Assembly (NCBI GenBank): GCA_021806765.1
Contig: JAJZQR010000077.1
Location: 1-19,855, forward strand
DNA: 19,855 bases
DNA from: Chloroflexota bacterium
GTDB taxonomy: Bacteria; Chloroflexota; UBA6077
Direction of reading: 5' to 3'
Shown here: in pieces, positions 1-6,730 of the stretch
Layout: every line of letters starts with the position of its first letter
Numbering within the stretch: the first letter of the stretch is position 1
Translations under genes and position numbers: made by a program
The notes under the pieces: generated by a model
What the model was told of the DNA's origin: nothing
Database searches by the model: none
Seen by the model: the letters and a program-made list of their open reading frames with translations, nothing else

Positions 1-642
1 GCGATCGCGCAGCAGGAACAGCAGGCTCGCGTACCTGAAGGTTTCGACGTCGCCCAGCCCCTTCACGGCTCCCGGCACCGTCAGCACCGACTCCACCAGC
101 CCTCTGCCCAGGGTCCCCAGGTAGGCGCTGTCCTCCTCGAAGCCGATGGGGATGCCGGCTGGGGTCGACCGGGGTCCGCCGGCGAGCGGGGTGATGGACC
201 AGTAGGCCCGTCCTCCCATCAGGGCCGGCCGGTGCCGGTACAGGTCCACGATCCACGGGGCGATCCCGCGTCCGAACTCCGCCTTCAATCGGGCCGTGTA
301 TGGAATGAGCTTGCTCGCGGCGGTGGAGCCGCTGGAGGGCTCGAAGAGCCGCACCGGCTCGGAGGTGAGCAGGTTGCCCTCTCTCCGGCCAAGCCGGTCG
401 ATGGCGGTCGCATAGTCGTCGTAAGTCGAGAGGGGGACGGCCCGCTGGAACTCCCGCGGCGTCCTGATGGAGGCGAAGGAGTGGCGCCGGCCGTACTCGG
501 TCTCGCGGTTGGCATCGAGGTAACCCCGGAGCAGAGCGGCCTGGGTGGTGGCGAGGCGGCCGGCCGAGGCCCAGAAACGCGCGGCCTCGGGCAGCATCGA
601 ACCGAGCCAGAGGCCGTTCGCGCCCAGGCTCGAGATCGCCAT
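1..642 (-). CDS. GH3-family acyl-acid amide synthetase, N-terminal part (truncated by window edge)
   Basis: The frame stays open from the ATG at 642 to base 1, giving 214 codons with no stop, so the gene continues to the left. The translation carries the GH3 N-terminal signature: an early YLDANRETEYGRRHSF stretch, then a PLSTYDDY motif, then LFEPSSGSTAASKLIPYT, which matches the ATP/AMP-binding loop of the GH3 (auxin-responsive) branch of the ANL adenylating fold. Known GH3 enzymes activate a carboxylic acid as its adenylate and transfer it to an amine. The substrate here is unknown, and full-length members run to about 500-550 aa. The upstream gene stops at 651, leaving 8 nt between them. 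A GTG at 651-649 is in frame and overlaps that stop (TAGTG), so a start three codons earlier is possible. It is the last visible gene of the operon that begins at the TPP riboswitch. Confidence 0.85.
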   Translation of the reverse strand, partial: MAISSLGANGLWLGSMLPEAARFWASAGRLATTQAALLRGYLDANRETEYGRRHSFASIRTPREFQRAVPLSTYDDYATAIDRLGRREGNLLTSEPVRLFEPSSGSTAASKLIPYTARLKAEFGRGIAPWIVDLYRHRPALMGGRAYWSITPLAGGPRSTPAGIPIGFEEDSAYLGTLGRGLVESVLTVPGAVKGLGDVETFRYASLLFLLRDR

Positions 643-650
643 GGCGGGCA

Positions 651-1361
651 CTAGAGGCCGGCCACGCGGAGTCCGGCCGCGGTCATGTTCTCGGCCGAGA
701 TCTCGGTGAGGCACACCAGTTCGTCGCCCCGCTCGTGCCCGGGGTTTTGCCGAACGAAGAAGGCCACGTGGGGGTCCTCCAGCAGCTTGGCGGTCACCTC
801 GCCTATGCCCTTCCTGAGGGGGGTCGCCCCGACGCTGAAACGCGCCACGCCGGAGTCGGGGTCGTAGTCGGACCCGAAGTGGCGGACGGCCAGGGCGTCT
901 ATCAGCTTCCGGACGGACTCCGGGGCCGGCCGGTCGTAACGGGGGTAGAACTCCTTATAGAAGACGGGCAGGAAGCGGTAGGTCCTGAAGCCCGAGGAGA
1001 TCAGTAGCCAGTAGAGGGGCCGCGCCATCCCCTCGGCCATGGCGAGGACGCTCCGGATCCACAGCTTCGAGAGTTCGAGCGTCCCCCAGCAGGCGGGCCG
1101 GACTATCGTGTCGCCCGAGTAGACGACGCTGAGCCGCTCACCCCCGACCTCGGTCTCGTAGAGGGCGAGGGTGGAGAAGCCCTGAAGATCGCCGGCCGCA
1201 TCGTGAAGCAGGAGCACCCAGTCCTTGGCGGCGAGGTCGCGTCCGAAGACCTCCGGGCTCGCCTGGTCGAAGTGCTCGGCGAAGAGGCCGAACATCCGGC
1301 TCACCTCACCGGCGCCCAGCTCCCTCCTGGCCACCACCCGCGTCGACAGCTTGCTCGCCAT
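651..1361 (-). CDS. GNAT-like acyltransferase-fold protein, uncharacterised
   Basis: A 236-aa soluble protein with no signal peptide or membrane segment. The central part, roughly residues 50-90 (a LLLHDAAGDLQGFSTLALYE strand pair followed by LSVVYSGDTIVRP), looks like the beta-strand core of a GNAT acyltransferase. The later WLLISSGFRTYRFLPVFYKE stretch resembles the usual strand-helix arrangement before the C-terminal arm. No classical acetyl-CoA P-loop (Q/RxxGxG/A) is obvious, so the fold call is moderate and the substrate is unknown. The ATG at 1361 is preceded by AGGAGGG at good spacing. The gene lies between a possible short peptide gene upstream and the GH3-type synthetase 8 nt downstream, so it is probably co-translated with both. 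A GNAT-like protein beside an acyl-amide synthetase suggests joint work on an acylated intermediate, which is inference. Confidence 0.6.
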   Translation of the reverse strand: MASKLSTRVVARRELGAGEVSRMFGLFAEHFDQASPEVFGRDLAAKDWVLLLHDAAGDLQGFSTLALYETEVGGERLSVVYSGDTIVRPACWGTLELSKLWIRSVLAMAEGMARPLYWLLISSGFRTYRFLPVFYKEFYPRYDRPAPESVRKLIDALAVRHFGSDYDPDSGVARFSVGATPLRKGIGEVTAKLLEDPHVAFFVRQNPGHERGDELVCLTEISAENMTAAGLRVAGL

Positions 1362-1375
1362 TCGCTTCAGCCCTC

Positions 1376-1474
1376 CTACCCGCAGTATCGCACGCCGGCC
1401 GGGAGGGCTGCCATCGCGGCGAGGACGGCCTGCAGGGGCCGGATCTCGAGGGGGCCGAGGAAGTTCCCCTTCAC
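1376..1474 (-). CDS. Possible 32-aa peptide gene between the two GNAT-like genes
   Basis: This short frame starts at a GTG (1474-1472) that overlaps the TGA stop of the preceding GNAT gene as GTGA, and stops at TAG (1378-1376), 14 nt before the ATG of the next gene. It therefore fills almost all of the only sizeable gap in an otherwise tightly packed operon. A GAGG sits about 10 nt upstream of the GTG. The product begins MKGNFLGPLEIRPLQAV, has a short Ala/Leu-rich middle, and ends VRYCG, with a single Cys next to the C-terminus. It could be a translationally coupled small protein, a peptide substrate for the two radical SAM enzymes upstream, or the frameshifted old C-terminus of the GNAT protein. 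I do not recognise it, and the coding evidence is positional only. Confidence 0.35.
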   Translation of the reverse strand: MKGNFLGPLEIRPLQAVLAAMAALPAGVRYCG

Positions 1475-2595
1475 AGGACCGCAGCCTCGGGCCCCGGCGT
1501 CCGCCCGTCCACGCGAGCCACCTCCTCCAGCCCGTCCTCCCAGGCGACCAGGTACAGGTGGCTCCGGTAGAGAACGTGGCGGTAGGCCCCCGCGATCCTT
1601 GCGAAGGGGTCCCCAGGGCTCATGCCCAGCATCGCGTAACCGAAGCCGGCAGGGGCCGCGTGGTTGTACAGGGCCCGGAGGAGGGCGGCGAAGACGTCCG
1701 GGTCGTCGCCGTCCACGGTCGCGTGGGCGGCGTAGCACGAGCGGAAGGGCGAGTTGGGCGCCGGCAGCGCGGGCCAGCCGAGGGCCCTAGCCCCGACGTT
1801 GACGAGCCACCGGAAGCGATCGAGGGCTCCAGCGTAGGAGCGGACCACGGCCTGCTTGAAACCGCTCTGGTCCCAGCAGGAGATGCAGCCGATCACGTGG
1901 TCTCTCCTGAGGGCCACGAAGAAGTCCTCGGGCGAGAGGTCCGGGGTGCACTCGGGGTCGAAGAGGATCCCGGGCGGCCAGTGGGGGGCGAACTGCCGGC
2001 GCGGGCCGTTGCGCTCCAGGCATGCGTGGATGGCGGGGACGTGGTCGGCGGAGGCTCGCACTATCCGGACGCCGGAGGGGGCGGCGAGGTCGGGCTTCCT
2101 GCGGCCCAGGGCTATCGCGTAGCTGTTGAAGGGCGCGTAGTCCGAGTAGCGCGGATACCCGGCGAGCCCGGCGGTGAGGAGCCTCCTGGCCGGCAGGTTG
2201 TCGGCAACGATACTGGTGAGGTAGAAGGGCGCCCGTCCGTCGCGGTGGAGCTCCCTCATGAAGCCGAAGCCCCGGGAGAGGCCGCGGCTCACGAAGAGGG
2301 GCTTACCCGGCCTGTGGAGCACCCGGAGCTGGCTCAGGTAGCCGATCTCGCGGACCTTGCCGTTCAGGAAGACCGGACGGATCGAGCGGCTGCCCATGCC
2401 GGCCACCTCCCCGGTCTCCTCATCCCGCCCCACGGCGACCTGGTGGAAGGGGCCCTCTACGGCGGCGGCCCGGAAGTAGGAGGGCTCTCGCTCCAGGCTG
2501 ACGGCGATGCGGCCCGCCATGGGGTTCTCCCGCAGGAGACGCCGCAGGGCCTCGTCGTCCTCGGGGCGCGCCAGCTCGAAGGCGATGCCGGCCAT
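1471..2595 (-). CDS. Tandem GNAT-family acyltransferase-like protein
   Basis: A 374-aa soluble protein that looks like two GNAT modules in series. The first begins FELARPEDDEALRRLLREN and includes EVAGMGSRSIRPVFLNGKVREIGYLSQLRV, a typical central GNAT strand region, followed by FYLTSIVADNLPARRLL, the strand 5/alpha 4 region that commonly carries the N-x-x-A-R-x-L pattern. The second begins near VRIVRASADHVPAIHACLE, continues through FFVALRRDHVIGCISCWDQ, and ends with a GYAMLGMSPGDPF strand. The family transfers acyl groups from acyl-CoA to amines; the substrate here cannot be read. The start at 2595 follows a GGAGGG lying inside the end of the upstream radical SAM gene, whose stop is only 6 nt away, so the two are co-translated. 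The stop is GTGA, overlapping a possible small peptide gene. Confidence 0.75.
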   Translation of the reverse strand: MAGIAFELARPEDDEALRRLLRENPMAGRIAVSLEREPSYFRAAAVEGPFHQVAVGRDEETGEVAGMGSRSIRPVFLNGKVREIGYLSQLRVLHRPGKPLFVSRGLSRGFGFMRELHRDGRAPFYLTSIVADNLPARRLLTAGLAGYPRYSDYAPFNSYAIALGRRKPDLAAPSGVRIVRASADHVPAIHACLERNGPRRQFAPHWPPGILFDPECTPDLSPEDFFVALRRDHVIGCISCWDQSGFKQAVVRSYAGALDRFRWLVNVGARALGWPALPAPNSPFRSCYAAHATVDGDDPDVFAALLRALYNHAAPAGFGYAMLGMSPGDPFARIAGAYRHVLYRSHLYLVAWEDGLEEVARVDGRTPGPEAAVL

Positions 2596-2601
2596 CGGCC
2601 C

Positions 2602-3996
2602 TCAGCCCTCCCGTTTCTTGGCGCCGGACGGCGGGGAGGTCCGCTCCCGCACCCTGATCAGCTCGCCGTCCCAGCCCTGGTCCCCGAGAGGGAAGTGGTG
2701 GCGCTGGTAGACCTCGTGCCGGCTGAGGAGGTTGATCATGGGGTAGTAGAACAGCATCCGCCCCTCGGATAGGTTCACCCGGTCCGCACCGCGACGGATG
2801 ATGCTGGGAAGGGAGTAGAACGCATTGCGGGAGCCGTAGCAGCCGAGCTCCAGCTCCTCGGGGCTCATCTGTAGAGGGCGGAAGGGGACCTGGTTGAAGC
2901 TGTAGTCCTCGGCCATCCACCACCTCTCGTACAGCAGACGGCCCTCGGCCTCCAGGCGCCGGTAGAGCGGCGTGCCGGGGAAGGGGACCAGGTGGTTGAA
3001 GGCCGCCATGAAGAAACGATGATCCAGGGCGAACTTCACCGTGCGGGCGAAGCTCTCAGGGGTATCGTCGTCGTAGCCGAACACGAAGGTCGCATAGATC
3101 CTGATCCCGTAGCGGCGAAGGTTGGCGAGGGCCTCCTCGAAGTCGGGCCGCACGGCGTTGACGGTCTTGTTCATCTTCTGCAGGGTCTCGGGGTTCAGCG
3201 ACTCGAAGCCGATGAGGAGACCCATACAGCCGCTCAACCTCAGCAGCTCCAGGAACTCCTCGTCGTAGGCGGCGTTCAGGCTGCCCTGGCTGACCCAGCG
3301 GATCTTCAGCGGGATGAGGGCTCGGAGGAACTCCTTGGCCTGGGCCATGTTGCCCGTGATGTTGTCGTCGACGAAGAAGACCAGGGGAGAGTTCTTCAGG
3401 GTCAGCAGCTCGGTCACGACGTCGTCGATAGGGCGGCTCGCGTAGCTGTGATCGTAGGCGCTCTGGACCGAGCAGAAGTCGCACTGGAACTGGCATCCCC
3501 TCCCCCGCTCGACCATGGCGAGCGGGAGATAGTCCTTGCCCCCGAAGATGCGGCGGTCGGGCACGAACCCCGAGAGATCCGGCCGCGCCGGGGCGCGGTA
3601 GTAGGTTTGGAGGGTTCCCCGCTCGGCATCCCGGAGGACAGTCTCCCACAGCTCCTCCGCCTGGCCGATCACGACGGATTCGGCGTACTGGGCGACGTCC
3701 TCGGGGCAGAGGGTCGCGTGGATGCCTCCCATCACCACCGGGACCCCGCGCTTTCGGTACTCGCTGGCGATCTGGTAGGCGCGCTTCGCGGTGTAAGCCT
3801 CGACGGTCATGGCCACCAGGTCGGTGGGCTCGTCAAAGGGGATCGGCTCCATGGAGTCGTTGTAGAAGGCGACCTGGACTCCCTCGGGGGTGAGACCCGC
3901 GAGGTGGGCGGGGGTGAGGGGCGCCATCTGCCAGGTGCGGATGTATGGCTGGCCGACCCGCCGGCCGATGCAGGGGTGGACCAGGGTGACTTTCAT
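2602..3996 (-). CDS. Cobalamin-binding-domain radical SAM protein (second of a tandem pair)
   Basis: 464 aa from the ATG at 3996, which has an AAGGA Shine-Dalgarno about 11 nt upstream. A longer open frame reaching 4551 only overlaps the neighbouring gene out of frame and was not used. Residues 1 to about 125 form a B12-binding-type Rossmann domain (MKVTLVHPC at the start, GGIHATLCPED near 90-100). There is no DxHxxG motif, as is common in BchE-like members. The radical SAM core follows, with cluster cysteines C168, C172 and C175 in GCQFQCDFC, then VFFVDDNITGN and LLIGFESLNPETL, which are typical of class B enzymes. The C-terminal 60-70 residues fit the family's usual tail. Such enzymes methylate unactivated carbons or make ring or C-C changes. 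The substrate is unknown. It starts 2 nt after the stop of its paralogue. Confidence 0.9.
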   Translation of the reverse strand: MKVTLVHPCIGRRVGQPYIRTWQMAPLTPAHLAGLTPEGVQVAFYNDSMEPIPFDEPTDLVAMTVEAYTAKRAYQIASEYRKRGVPVVMGGIHATLCPEDVAQYAESVVIGQAEELWETVLRDAERGTLQTYYRAPARPDLSGFVPDRRIFGGKDYLPLAMVERGRGCQFQCDFCSVQSAYDHSYASRPIDDVVTELLTLKNSPLVFFVDDNITGNMAQAKEFLRALIPLKIRWVSQGSLNAAYDEEFLELLRLSGCMGLLIGFESLNPETLQKMNKTVNAVRPDFEEALANLRRYGIRIYATFVFGYDDDTPESFARTVKFALDHRFFMAAFNHLVPFPGTPLYRRLEAEGRLLYERWWMAEDYSFNQVPFRPLQMSPEELELGCYGSRNAFYSLPSIIRRGADRVNLSEGRMLFYYPMINLLSRHEVYQRHHFPLGDQGWDGELIRVRERTSPPSGAKKREG

Positions 3997-3998
3997 CG

Positions 3999-5330
3999 CT
4001 AGCCGTCCTTCCCCAGGCTCATGATCCAATCGCAGTTGTAGAAGTCCTGGAGGTGATTGGCGTAGAAGCGGTATCCCAGGTTGGCGACCACCCAGACGGG
4101 GGCCTGGATGCGGGAGGCGGCGAATCTCCTGGCCATGGACGGCACGGAGTAGCTGTACTTCCAGGCCCTCTCGTGGCCCTCGTACAGCTCCCGGACGCTC
4201 ATCTGAGCGGGCCGGAAGACGACGTGCTGGGCGTCGTAGAGTTCCCAGTTCTTCGTGAGCAGCCTCCCCTCGGCCTCGAGCCGCTTGTAGAAGGGGGTGT
4301 TGGGGAAGGGCGTCACGATGGCATAGCGGGGGAGATCGATGCCGGCAGAGACGGTGAACCTGGCCGTCTCCATGAAGACGTCGGGGGTGTCGGAGTCCAG
4401 GCCGAAGGTGAAGCATGCCTGGAGGGTGATCCCGTGGCGGTGCAGCTGCGCCACCACCTCCCGGTACTGGTCCGGGGTGTTGAAGCCCTTGTGGGCCTGG
4501 CGAAGGTTGTCCGGCAGGATCGACTCGAAGCCCATGAGGACGCCGCGGCAACCGCTCCTGGCAGCCAGATCCAGGAGCGGCTTGTCTTGTACCAGGAGGG
4601 TCGTGGTGAGGCCGAACCAGTTGGTCTCGAGGGGGATCATGGCCTCGAAGAGCTCGGCGGCGTACTCCCTGTCGGAGATGAGGTTCAGGTCCACGAACAG
4701 GATGCGCTTCGAGTAGTGCTGACGGATGTCGGCGACGACGTCGGCCACCGGCTTCTTGTATGGCCGGCTGCCCCAGGCCGTGGGCGCGACGCAGAACTCG
4801 CAGTTGTGGACGCAGCTCCTGGTCGCCTCGAAGACGTGGGTCGTGATGTACGAACCCTTCTTCAGCATTTCCCGGCGCGGGAATGGAAGACCCGACAGGC
4901 TCAGGTTGGGTCCCTGGTCGTAGCGGGGCTTCAAGCGGCCGGCAGCGAAATCCCTCAGCATCTCGGGCCAGCTCTCCTCGGCGTAGCCCACAGCTATGGC
5001 GTCGGCGTGGGGCTGCGCGTCCTCGGGGATGAGGGTGACGTGGGGTCCTCCCAGGACGACCTTGATGCCCCGCGACCTGAAGTGGTCTGCCAGCTCGTAG
5101 GCCCTAACGGCGTTGCCCGTGATCACCGTCATTCCCACGAGGTCAGCCTGGAGGTTCGTGTCCAGGACCTCGATGCCCTCGTCGACGATCTCCACATCGG
5201 CTCCGAGCTCGGGAGGTACGTAGGCCGCCAGGGTGGTCAGGGTCAGCGGGCCGTAGCGGAGGTTCTTCTTGAAGATCCCCCCGCGGTGACGGTATAGAGG
5301 GCCCTTCGGAGAAACGAGGACGATTCTCAG
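3999..5330 (-). CDS. Cobalamin-binding-domain radical SAM protein (first of the tandem pair), apparent CTG start
   Basis: The frame encodes a second B12-type radical SAM enzyme paralogous to the next gene. The cluster motif is C173-C177-C180 (SCVHNCEFC), followed by ILFVDLNLISD and GVLMGFESILPDNL. The first ATG/GTG/TTG in frame is the GTG at 5195, but starting there would remove the conserved first strand and loop of the B12-binding domain. In-frame sequence upstream reads R-I-V-L-V-S-P-K-G and on through LRYGPLTLTTLAAYVP, and is clearly coding. The only plausible start for it is CTG (5330-5328), which has GAGGTG 5 nt upstream and an in-frame TGA just above. That gives 443 aa. A single-base error in or near the start is the alternative. 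The gene sits 72 nt below the DapA-like gene and heads the radical SAM pair. Confidence 0.85.
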   Translation of the reverse strand: MRIVLVSPKGPLYRHRGGIFKKNLRYGPLTLTTLAAYVPPELGADVEIVDEGIEVLDTNLQADLVGMTVITGNAVRAYELADHFRSRGIKVVLGGPHVTLIPEDAQPHADAIAVGYAEESWPEMLRDFAAGRLKPRYDQGPNLSLSGLPFPRREMLKKGSYITTHVFEATRSCVHNCEFCVAPTAWGSRPYKKPVADVVADIRQHYSKRILFVDLNLISDREYAAELFEAMIPLETNWFGLTTTLLVQDKPLLDLAARSGCRGVLMGFESILPDNLRQAHKGFNTPDQYREVVAQLHRHGITLQACFTFGLDSDTPDVFMETARFTVSAGIDLPRYAIVTPFPNTPFYKRLEAEGRLLTKNWELYDAQHVVFRPAQMSVRELYEGHERAWKYSYSVPSMARRFAASRIQAPVWVVANLGYRFYANHLQDFYNCDWIMSLGKDG

Positions 5331-5353
5331 GGCAACACCTCACACAGGATCAT
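5327..5353 (-). other. 8-codon mini-ORF overlapping the CTG start of the radical SAM gene
   Basis: ATG (5353-5351) with GGGAG 5 nt upstream opens the frame MILCEVLP, which ends at TGA (5329-5327). The stop overlaps the proposed CTG start of the radical SAM gene in the sequence CTGA. It may be a leader peptide whose termination helps initiation at CTG, or the true start of the large gene if one base has been gained or lost here. Confidence 0.3.
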
Positions 5354-5402
5354 GGAGTCTCCCGGAAGTATGGAGAGGGATGAAGCCGCAGCCCTCTATC
5401 GC

Positions 5403-6287
5403 CTACAGTAGCCCCAACTCCACGAGGGTGCGGCGGATCTCCTCCGCCTCCTCCGAGGTCGGCGGCTGGAGGGGCCTGCGGGCCAGTCCAGCCGGCCGCC
5501 CGATCATCGCCAGGGCCGCCTTCAAAGGTGCCGGGTGGTTGGTGGTGTACCAGGAGCGGATCATCGGAAGCAGGCGGTTCTGCAGATCGCTGGCCCGTCG
5601 CGGGTCCCCCGAGGTGGCCTCCCTATAGATCTCCACCAGGGTCTCGGGGACCAGATTGGCCGCGGCCAGGATGCCTCCCACAGCCCCCATCATGAGCGAC
5701 TCGAAGAACATGTCGTCGTCGCCGTAGAGGATATCGAACCCCTCGGGCGCCTCCTGCACCTTCTGCGCCATCTGCGCCAGATCGCGGGTGCACTCTTTGA
5801 GGGCAACGAGGCCCGGCAGGGGGTAAAGGCGGCGCATAATAGCCGGGGTCAGGTCGAGCCCCGTCCGAGCCGGGTTGTTGTACACCACAACCGGCAGTCC
5901 CGACTCGGCAGCCACGGCTTGGAAATACTGAGCCACGCCGTCGATGGATGGGCGAATGAAGTAGGGGGGGACCACCAGGGCCGCGTCGGCACCCACTTCC
6001 TTATAGGCGCGCGCCAGAGCGACGGCCTGCCCAGTGCTGGAGTGGAACACTCCAGCCATTATGGGGACACGCTTGCCCACCTGCTCCACCGCCACGGCCA
6101 CCACGCGAACCCGCTCCTCATCCGTCAGGTTGGTGAACTCTCCGCAGTTCCCCGCGATCAGGAAACCGCTAACCCTCGCCGCCAACTGTCTATCGATCAA
6201 TCGGCGTAGACAGCCCTCATCTACGCCGCCCTTTTCGTCGAAGGGCGTGACCTGCGATGCGATAACCCCTTCAAAATGGTGCCCCAC
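5403..6287 (-). CDS. DapA/N-acetylneuraminate-lyase superfamily protein, TPP-riboswitch controlled
   Basis: 294 aa from the GTG at 6287, which is preceded by GGAGGAGG with 8 nt spacing; ATG codons further upstream have no comparable ribosome site. It is a class I aldolase TIM barrel. The Schiff-base lysine lies in LVALKECTRDL, the catalytic tyrosine in VVVYNNPARTG, and the length is the family norm. The loop that reads GTTGE in true dihydrodipicolinate synthases is GNCGEF here, which removes both Thr residues of the proton relay. A 4-hydroxy-tetrahydrodipicolinate synthase assignment is therefore doubtful. Other members cleave or condense 2-oxo acids such as pyruvate. It is the first gene after the TPP riboswitch and attenuator hairpin, and probably the first of the operon. 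The reaction is not predictable from sequence alone. Confidence 0.85.
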   Translation of the reverse strand: MGHHFEGVIASQVTPFDEKGGVDEGCLRRLIDRQLAARVSGFLIAGNCGEFTNLTDEERVRVVAVAVEQVGKRVPIMAGVFHSSTGQAVALARAYKEVGADAALVVPPYFIRPSIDGVAQYFQAVAAESGLPVVVYNNPARTGLDLTPAIMRRLYPLPGLVALKECTRDLAQMAQKVQEAPEGFDILYGDDDMFFESLMMGAVGGILAAANLVPETLVEIYREATSGDPRRASDLQNRLLPMIRSWYTTNHPAPLKAALAMIGRPAGLARRPLQPPTSEEAEEIRRTLVELGLL

Positions 6288-6364
6288 GTGATGATCCTCC
6301 TCCATACGCATATGCAGTCCGTGCGAGTCTCCCCAAGCTAAGGGGGACACCCGCAGAAACAGCA

Positions 6365-6393
6365 GCGGCCGCCCTCTGGGGGAGGGCGGCCGC
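6365..6393 (-). terminator. Attenuator-like hairpin between riboswitch and first gene
   Basis: A perfect 12-bp inverted repeat (gcggccgccctc / gagggcggccgc) with a 5-nt loop lies 22 nt downstream of the TPP aptamer. On the minus strand it is followed by TGCTGTTTCTG, a weak U-rich run. Its position fits the expression platform of a transcription-terminating riboswitch. The poor U-tract leaves open Rho-assisted or translational control instead. Confidence 0.6.
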
Positions 6394-6415
6394 AACACAG
6401 CTTTTCCTTCGCGCT

Positions 6416-6500
6416 CAGCTTCCCTACGCTGGTATTACCCAGTTCAGGTACAGAGGGTTGGTGGCACCGCCACCTCTCAGCAGCTACGCTCCCCTAGCCG
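6416..6500 (-). promoter_or_regulatory. TPP (thiamine pyrophosphate) riboswitch aptamer, THI element
   Basis: Read on the minus strand, the element shows every conserved block of the THI aptamer in order. P1 forms between CGGCT (6500-6496) and AGCTG (6420-6416) as five pairs with one G-U. Next come AGGGGAGC, then GCTGAGAGG, a P3 hairpin GGTGGC-GGT-GCCACC, then ACCCTC, TACCTGA, the P4/P5 block CTGGGTAATACCAG, and CGTAGGGA. This matches the E. coli thiM-type consensus (CUGAGA, ACCUGA, CUGG-AUAAUGCCAG, CGUAGGGA) closely. It binds TPP and normally represses thiamine synthesis or uptake genes. The gene it precedes here is a DapA-like aldolase, followed by radical SAM genes. Confidence 0.95.
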
Positions 6501-6524
6501 TTGTCCCATTCGGTTGACGTGGTC

Positions 6525-6553
6525 AGGGTAGCACGGGCTGACGCTCAATTCAA
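6525..6553 (-). promoter_or_regulatory. Sigma-70-like promoter of the riboswitch operon
   Basis: On the minus strand a TTGAAT -35 box (6553-6548) and a TACCCT -10 box (6530-6525) are separated by exactly 17 nt. Transcription would begin about 18 nt before the 5' edge of the TPP aptamer. The position is right for the riboswitch leader; the -10 box is a weak match. Confidence 0.5.
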
Positions 6554-6730
6554 GCGATCCCGCGAACGTCAGGTCGGCAGGTCGCGGGAGCCAGCGTGTC
6601 GCCGACCCACACACAATCCACGCGCTGGTCGAACAGGAACAGAGGCTTCCTCAGGCGATCAGCAGCAGGCCCCGTTGCTCGATCTCAAACAGATTGTTCG
6701 GAGCAACAAGCCCTGCAACTCTACATCTCC
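6554..6730. other. Non-coding gap with two inverted repeats
   Basis: No gene was found between the riboswitch promoter and the end of the DUF262 gene. It holds an 8-bp inverted repeat TCCCGCGA/TCGCGGGA (6558-6589, 16-nt loop) just upstream of the -35 box, and a 7-bp repeat GTTGCTC/GAGCAAC (6674-6707, 20-nt loop) just after the DUF262 stop. The second may end DUF262 transcription. The first could be an operator or a terminator. Neither has a T-run. Confidence 0.4.

Noticed and set aside
1225..2772. Long plus-strand open frame of 515 codons, and similar long plus-strand frames at 2992-4002, 4053-5297 and 18406-19806
   Set aside because: They are antisense shadows of well-supported minus-strand genes, created by GC-rich codon use. 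Their translations are Gly/Arg/Val-rich with no domain motif.
3997..4551. N-terminal extension of the second radical SAM gene to 4551
   Set aside because: The extension is out of frame with, and fully inside, the first radical SAM gene and is Arg/Pro-rich. The B12 domain begins at MKVTLVHPC at 3996 with a ribosome site.
5403..6398. Start of the DapA-like gene at the ORF's first start or the ATG at 6313/6305
   Set aside because: The longer starts lie in the riboswitch expression platform. GTG at 6287 has GGAGGAGG at ideal spacing and matches the family N-terminus.
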